From Flavobacteriaceae bacterium (lineage in GTDB: Bacteria; Bacteroidota; Bacteroidia; Flavobacteriales; Flavobacteriaceae), in assembly GCA_020435885.1 (NCBI GenBank), contig JAGQYU010000247.1, positions 1 through 10,527 of the forward strand: 10,527 nucleotides of DNA, written 5' to 3'. Below are positions 7,736 through 10,527 of the stretch, piece by piece. Under the pieces are notes generated by a model that was not told the origin of the DNA, made no database searches, and saw only the letters and a program-made list of their open reading frames with translations. How positions within the stretch are numbered: position 1 is the stretch's first letter; each line of letters begins with the position of its first letter. Position numbers and translations under genes: made by a program.

Positions 7736-8278
7736 GTGTTGGTAGCCGAAACACAGTTAATAGAAGAACTTAAAGAACCCAAAACGCAAGAGCAGGCATT
7801 CAGAAAACTAATGTCTGAATACAAAGAGCGTTTGTATTGGCATATTCGTAAAATTGTTATTTCACATGATGATGCCGATGATGTGCTACAAAACACATTT
7901 ATAAAGGTTTATAAAAATATCAATACCTTTAAAGCTGAAAGCAAGCTCTATTCTTGGATGTACAGAATTGCCACCAACGAGGCCATTACTTTCATTAATA
8001 AAAGAGCTAAAGAAAAAAATATTGATGTTAGTGAATTACAATACAAACTAGCTGAAAACTTAGAGGCTGATGTATATTTTGATGGTGATGAAATGCAACT
8101 GCAATTACAAAAAGCCATAGCTACATTGCCGCAAAAGCAACAACTGGTCTTTAATATGCGCTATTTTGATGAGATGAAATATGATGATATGTCTGAAATC
8201 TTAGAAACTTCGGTGGGTTCGTTGAAAGCATCGTATCATCATGCAGTAAAAAAAATTGAAAGTTTTTTAACCGACTAA
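7736..8278 (+). CDS. ECF-type RNA polymerase sigma factor
   Basis: A group-4 (ECF) sigma-70 factor of 180 residues with only regions 2 and 4. Region 2 covers about residues 22-90 and carries the DADDVLQNTFIKVYKNI core-binding helix and the SWMYRIATNEAITFINKR promoter-melting part. Region 4 covers about 125-178 (LPQKQQLVFNMRYFDEMKYDDMSEIL, then a helix-turn-helix ending SVGSLKASYHHAVKKI). The start is a GTG (7736), giving M-L-V-A-E-T-Q; a TTG directly follows as an alternative, and no ATG is available before region 2. The anti-sigma candidate begins 35 nt after the stop and a secreted sensor-like gene follows. A self-activated promoter is likely. No extra C-terminal domain is present. Confidence 0.95.
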   Translation: MLVAETQLIEELKEPKTQEQAFRKLMSEYKERLYWHIRKIVISHDDADDVLQNTFIKVYKNINTFKAESKLYSWMYRIATNEAITFINKRAKEKNIDVSELQYKLAENLEADVYFDGDEMQLQLQKAIATLPQKQQLVFNMRYFDEMKYDDMSEILETSVGSLKASYHHAVKKIESFLTD

Positions 8279-8280
8279 TT

Positions 8281-8309
8281 TTAAACCTTTTGCACTTTTT
8301 GTAGTCCAA
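8281..8309 (+). promoter_or_regulatory. Second ECF-type promoter, directly before the anti-sigma gene
   Basis: AAACCTTTT (8283-8291), 12 nt, then GTCCAA (8304-8309): the same boxes and spacing as the copy at 7688-7716. It begins three bases after the sigma stop codon and fills the short intergenic gap. Its -10 box ends only 4 nt before the ATG at 8314, so a transcript from here would be leaderless or nearly so, perhaps starting at the second of two tandem ATGs. It could instead be an operator. Confidence 0.5.
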
Positions 8310-8313
8310 TAAA

Positions 8314-8907
8314 ATGATGAAAAACGGAAAATTAGATAATAACAACCTTAAGAAGAAAAACTTCAAAACTCCTGATGGATATTTCCAATCAGTGGAAGAT
8401 ACTGTTTTTTCTAAAATAGTAGAAGAAAAACTCCCTGAAAAAGAAGGTTTTAATACGCCTAAAGCATATTTTGATAGTATAGAAGATGTTATTCTATCTA
8501 AACTACATACAGAAAAACTCAATAAAACCACCGGATTTAAAACTCCAAAAGATTATTTTGATACAGTTGAAGTAACAATAATTAACAAACTTCCTGCTAA
8601 AGAAGTTAAAATAATTGATTTTAGGCAGTTCATCATAAAACGCTTATTACCAGTTGCTTCCGCCGCTGCCATAGCATTGTTTCTTTTCTTAAATTACAAT
8701 GGAAATAAGAACAGCATCAATAATGTGGCTACTTCGGATATTGAGCAATGGATTGAAAATGATCAAATTACTATAGATCCTTATCAAATAGCAGAAGTTT
8801 ACAGCGATGTTGAGCTTTCTGATAATTATGGCTATTACAACGATGAAGAAATGATAGAATACCTTAATGGCACAGATATTGAAAGTTTGCTTATTGAAAA
8901 CAAATAA
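8314..8907 (+). CDS. Probable membrane anti-sigma factor with three N-terminal repeats
   Basis: I do not recognise this as a named family such as FecR or RseA; the role is inferred from its place between an ECF sigma factor and a secreted sensor. The 197 residues divide clearly. Residues 17-93 hold three tandem units of the form GFxTPxxYFdsvEdxixxKl, with Phe17, Phe46 and Phe75 spaced exactly 29 apart. A single transmembrane segment (about 110-127) is preceded by Lys-Arg, which predicts a cytoplasmic N-terminus. The last ~70 residues are strongly acidic and should face the periplasm (QWIENDQITIDPYQ; YYNDEEMIEYLNGTDIESLL). There is no signal peptide and there are no Zn-binding HxxxCxxC residues. 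The start is the first of two adjacent ATGs. The sensor gene begins 2 nt after the stop, so translation is probably coupled. Confidence 0.82.
   Translation: MMKNGKLDNNNLKKKNFKTPDGYFQSVEDTVFSKIVEEKLPEKEGFNTPKAYFDSIEDVILSKLHTEKLNKTTGFKTPKDYFDTVEVTIINKLPAKEVKIIDFRQFIIKRLLPVASAAAIALFLFLNYNGNKNSINNVATSDIEQWIENDQITIDPYQIAEVYSDVELSDNYGYYNDEEMIEYLNGTDIESLLIENK
8362..8592 (+). repeat. Three tandem 29-residue coding repeats in the anti-sigma gene
   Basis: The units begin at bases 8362, 8449 and 8536, a period of 87 nt. At protein level they share F-x-T-P-x-x-Y-F-x-(S/T)-(V/I)-E and a trailing K-(I/L). At DNA level the copies have diverged a good deal, which points to old duplications kept by selection rather than a recent slippage event. 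Confidence 0.85.
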
Positions 8908-8909
8908 AA

Positions 8910-9377
8910 ATGAAAAATATATTACTAATAGTAGCCTTTCTTATTTTTACTCCTTTGGCTGTTAAGGCCCAAGAAGGTGATCGTATTGAAAAAATAAAGG
9001 CGTTGAAAACGGCTTACATTACAAAAGAATTAGACCTTACTGCTAAAGAAGCAGAAAAATTTTGGCCTATTTATAATGAATACAGTAATAAAATTGACCA
9101 ATTACGATTTACTGATACAAAAAGACTCTTCCATAAGATCAAAGATGCCGGAGGTGTTGATAACCTTTCTGACAAAGAAGCTGCTGCCATAGTTAGCGAA
9201 CTTGCCCAAATTGATCTGAACATGGCCAAAGAAAAAGAAAAGCTCTATAAAAACTTGAATGGTGTTATCTCTTCAAAGAAAATTTTAAAACTCATAAGAG
9301 CTGAAAACGGCTTTGGCAAGGAACTTTTGAAAAAGTTCAGAGAAAACAGAAGAGGCGGTAATCTAGAAGAAAATTAG
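8910..9377 (+). CDS. Secreted helical protein, Spy/CpxP-like sensor of the ECF system
   Basis: This is a 155-residue protein with a clear signal peptide (about 1-20, LLIVAFLIFTPLAVKA). The mature part is all-helical and charged, with a Spy/CpxP-style LTxxQ-like motif in the form DLTAKEAEKFWPIYNEY (about 42-58), a second helix-initiating LSDKEAAAIVSEL, and a basic C-terminus (KFRENRRGG). Proteins with this LTxxEAEkFWPiYneY pattern downstream of flavobacterial ECF sigma genes are commonly called sensors of ECF-type sigma factor; Spy and CpxP are periplasmic stress-induced chaperones or inhibitors. The start lies 2 nt after the anti-sigma stop, so it is third in the operon. It could bind the periplasmic tail of the anti-sigma protein, but that is inference. 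Confidence 0.85.
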   Translation: MKNILLIVAFLIFTPLAVKAQEGDRIEKIKALKTAYITKELDLTAKEAEKFWPIYNEYSNKIDQLRFTDTKRLFHKIKDAGGVDNLSDKEAAAIVSELAQIDLNMAKEKEKLYKNLNGVISSKKILKLIRAENGFGKELLKKFRENRRGGNLEEN

Positions 9378-9411
9378 CTATCAACTTGACATATATGTTA
9401 TTAATTGATAG
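9378..9411. repeat. Inverted repeat overlapping the DUF6515 gene promoter
   Basis: CTATCAA (9378-9384) and TTGATAG (9405-9411) are perfect 7-bp arms around a 20-nt loop that itself contains the palindrome ACATATATGT (9389-9398). The right arm overlaps the -7 element of the promoter at 9386-9416. It starts right after the sensor stop codon and is followed by TTTTG, so it may be a weak terminator of the ECF operon, an operator, or both. Confidence 0.5.
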
Positions 9412-9416
9412 TTTTG
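9386..9416 (+). promoter_or_regulatory. Sigma-A promoter of the DUF6515-like gene
   Basis: TTGACA begins at 9386, and a perfect TAnnTTTG -7 element (TAGTTTTG, 9409-9416) follows after a 20-nt gap from the TTG. The spacing is the same as in the promoter of the zapA operon in this window. Transcription should start near 9421, leaving a leader of about 15 nt before the ATG at 9436. Confidence 0.65.
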
Positions 9417-9435
9417 CCCTAAAAAATTCCTAATT

Positions 9436-9813
9436 ATGAAAAAGTTGTTAGTAAGTCTAGTATTATTCATCGCCATTGCATCGGTCAATGAAGCCTTTGC
9501 CCAATTAACAGAGGGTAATGATGATAATGGTAAACCTGGAGTAAAAAGCGCTCCAAAAAAAGTTGTAGAGAAATTTGATAAAAACACTACTGTACTTATA
9601 TTTAAAGGTATAGAATATCGTGTTGTAGATGGTATTTGGTATGCCAAAATAAACGATAAACTTACGCTAAGAAAAGCACCTGTAGGAGCAAAAATAAATG
9701 TACTGCCAAAAAATGGTGAATTTCTTACTTTAACAGGAAAGGAATACTATAAATGTAAAGGTGTTTTTTACGAAAAATTAAAAAAGGGTGGCTACATTGT
9801 AGCAAATCCATAA
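9436..9813 (+). CDS. Small secreted DUF6515-like protein
   Basis: A 125-residue exported protein of unknown function. The signal peptide is residues 1-22 (ending EAFA, cut before Gln23). After a low-complexity linker (TEGNDDNGKPGVKSAPKK) there are two related short beta modules: GIEYRVVDGIWYAKIN (about 56-71) and GKEYYKCKGVFYEKLKKGGYIV (about 101-122), joined by RKAPVGAKINVLPKNGEF. The Y-x-x-x-x-G-x-(W/F)-Y repeats and the APVGAxInxLP linker resemble the DUF6515 family, which is cell-envelope associated in Bacteroidota. The assignment is from memory of the pattern. It has its own sigma-A promoter and does not depend on the ECF operon just upstream. It converges on yjdF. Confidence 0.82.
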   Translation: MKKLLVSLVLFIAIASVNEAFAQLTEGNDDNGKPGVKSAPKKVVEKFDKNTTVLIFKGIEYRVVDGIWYAKINDKLTLRKAPVGAKINVLPKNGEFLTLTGKEYYKCKGVFYEKLKKGGYIVANP

Positions 9814-9822
9814 AATAATTAG

Positions 9823-9848
9823 AAGGAAGCTTTTTGCTTCCTTTTTTT
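9823..9848. terminator. Bidirectional terminator between DUF6515-like gene and yjdF
   Basis: AAGGAAGC (9823-9830) pairs perfectly with GCTTCCTT (9836-9843) over a T5 loop, followed by a run of T to 9848. It ends the plus-strand gene. The minus-strand stop codon (9847-9849) overlaps the T-run. Read on the minus strand the hairpin is followed by TCTAATTAT, less T-rich but able to act as a weaker terminator. Confidence 0.85.
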
Positions 9849-10470
9849 ATTTCTTTCTCCAAATAAAATAGAATAGAATTGAAACGGTAATCGCTCCTAA
9901 AATATCTAACAACATATCTTTTTGAGCATCCCAAATATCACCTTGTGAACCCAAAAATGCAGCTCCTGCACTTCCTCCTTCTTTAATGGCATAGATCATT
10001 TCAATCACCTCGTATAAAGCTCCCCAAAAACCTAAAGCCAATATCCCAAACAAAATGGCAGTTGGCACATTGGTTATATATTTTTTTCTATAAGTGAACT
10101 CAGCTAGCGGATACGCAAAAACTCCCACAAAATAATGACCGAAACGATCAAAATTATTTCTTCCTTCAGGAAATAAAAATTCCATATTCAAATACGATAG
10201 CAATTTATTCCCAAAATCAAAAGGCACCAATTCAAAGGTAAAATGCCCGCCAATGGTATGGATACTCATAAAAAACCACATTAAAAAGTACGAAATATTG
10301 CTAAACTTAAATTTCTTATATGTAAATACCAATAGTAATACCGGCAGCATAACCGGAATGTTTTCAGCCCACCAAACAGCTCTGTCATAAGGGTTAATGG
10401 CACAGATTATAAATAAGATAATATATAAGCACAAGAAAATAATAGGAAGCTTATTTCTGAGTAGTTTCAT
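9847..10470 (-). CDS. YjdF-like inner membrane protein (DUF2238)
   Basis: A polytopic membrane protein of unknown function, matching the DUF2238/YjdF family. The ATG at 10470 gives 207 residues, near the family's ~200-210; an in-frame TTG at 10479 would add only three residues and is less likely. About six hydrophobic segments are visible. The family's conserved polar signatures are present: a GGHF motif after the third segment, NNFDRFGHYFVGVFAYPLAE, ALYEVIEM, and the C-terminal GSQGDIWDAQKDMLLDILGA with its cluster of Asp residues. These conserved acidic and His residues in or near the membrane suggest a metal- or substrate-binding site, but no reaction is established. It stands alone, convergent with the preceding gene. 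Confidence 0.85.
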   Translation of the reverse strand: MKLLRNKLPIIFLCLYIILFIICAINPYDRAVWWAENIPVMLPVLLLVFTYKKFKFSNISYFLMWFFMSIHTIGGHFTFELVPFDFGNKLLSYLNMEFLFPEGRNNFDRFGHYFVGVFAYPLAEFTYRKKYITNVPTAILFGILALGFWGALYEVIEMIYAIKEGGSAGAAFLGSQGDIWDAQKDMLLDILGAITVSILFYFIWRKK

Positions 10471-10499
10471 TAAATACAATTTAAAAATTAAATATAATC

Positions 10500-10527
10500 A
10501 AAAAAGCCAATTGAAATTTCAATTGGC
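10500..10527 (-). terminator. Perfect palindrome plus T-run, terminator of a minus-strand gene to the right
   Basis: Bases 10506-10527 are a perfect 22-nt palindrome with 11-bp arms (arm GCCAATTGAAA). On the minus strand it is followed by six T residues (10505-10500). That is a strong intrinsic terminator for a gene beyond the window edge, placed just before the yjdF promoter region. Confidence 0.75.

Noticed and set aside
8151..8531. Minus-strand open frame across the sigma/anti-sigma junction
   Set aside because: It lies opposite two well-supported genes and has no family features.
9725..9934. Minus-strand open frame spanning the terminator between the DUF6515-like gene and yjdF
   Set aside because: It crosses a strong hairpin terminator and overlaps both real genes in other frames.
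10471..10479. TTG start of the YjdF-like gene three codons upstream
   Set aside because: The in-frame ATG at 10470 gives the normal family N-terminus, and the extra residues M-Y-L add nothing.
1..10527. Novel defence island, integron or mobile element prompted by the tyrosine recombinase
   Set aside because: The recombinase is the housekeeping XerD type next to core genes, and no att sites, cassette repeats, transposase or direct repeats were seen.

Overview
The window looks like AT-rich chromosomal DNA of a flavobacterium (phylum Bacteroidota, probably family Flavobacteriaceae). The pointers are Bacteroidota-style sigma-A promoters (TTG, about 20 nt, then TAnnTTTG), little use of Shine-Dalgarno sites, a TonB-dependent receptor with an N-terminal carboxypeptidase-regulatory-like domain, and a zapA / 6S-type RNA / rny cluster. 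The genus cannot be told from the sequence by eye. I see no tRNA, rRNA, CRISPR array, insertion sequence or prophage, and there is no gene-free stretch longer than about 210 bases.

Layout. (1) 1-890 (+): xerD, cut only at its extreme 5' end. It converges on rny (949-2514, -), with a hairpin terminator between them. (2) 2533-3315 (-): a coiled-coil protein, then zapA, then a rod-shaped structured RNA ending in a T-run (probable 6S RNA), then rny. A good sigma-A promoter lies upstream of the coiled-coil gene. (3) 3481-7658 (+): an M23 (LytM) peptidase and a TonB-dependent receptor, apparently one operon, with a TTG start for the receptor. (4) 7688-9377 (+): an ECF-sigma signalling operon made of the sigma factor (GTG start), a one-TM anti-sigma candidate with three 29-residue N-terminal repeats, and a secreted Spy/CpxP-like helical sensor. 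The same two-part motif with identical spacing stands upstream of both the sigma and the anti-sigma gene, and is probably the autoregulated ECF promoter. (5) 9386-9813 (+): a small secreted DUF6515-like protein with its own sigma-A promoter, overlapped by an inverted repeat. (6) 9847-10470 (-): a YjdF/DUF2238 membrane protein, convergent with the previous gene across a shared terminator. A perfect palindrome plus T-run at the right edge is probably the terminator of a minus-strand gene outside the window.

How the genes fit together. The left half is housekeeping: chromosome dimer resolution, Z-ring assembly, RNA decay and RNA-polymerase regulation. The middle pair acts at the envelope. The sigma / anti-sigma / sensor trio is a plausible envelope-stress circuit: the periplasmic helical protein and the acidic periplasmic tail of the anti-sigma would sense, and the cytoplasmic repeat region would hold the sigma factor. 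No new defence or mobile system is visible. The most interesting items are the repeat-built anti-sigma protein with its twin promoters, and the structured RNA placed only 18 nt ahead of rny.
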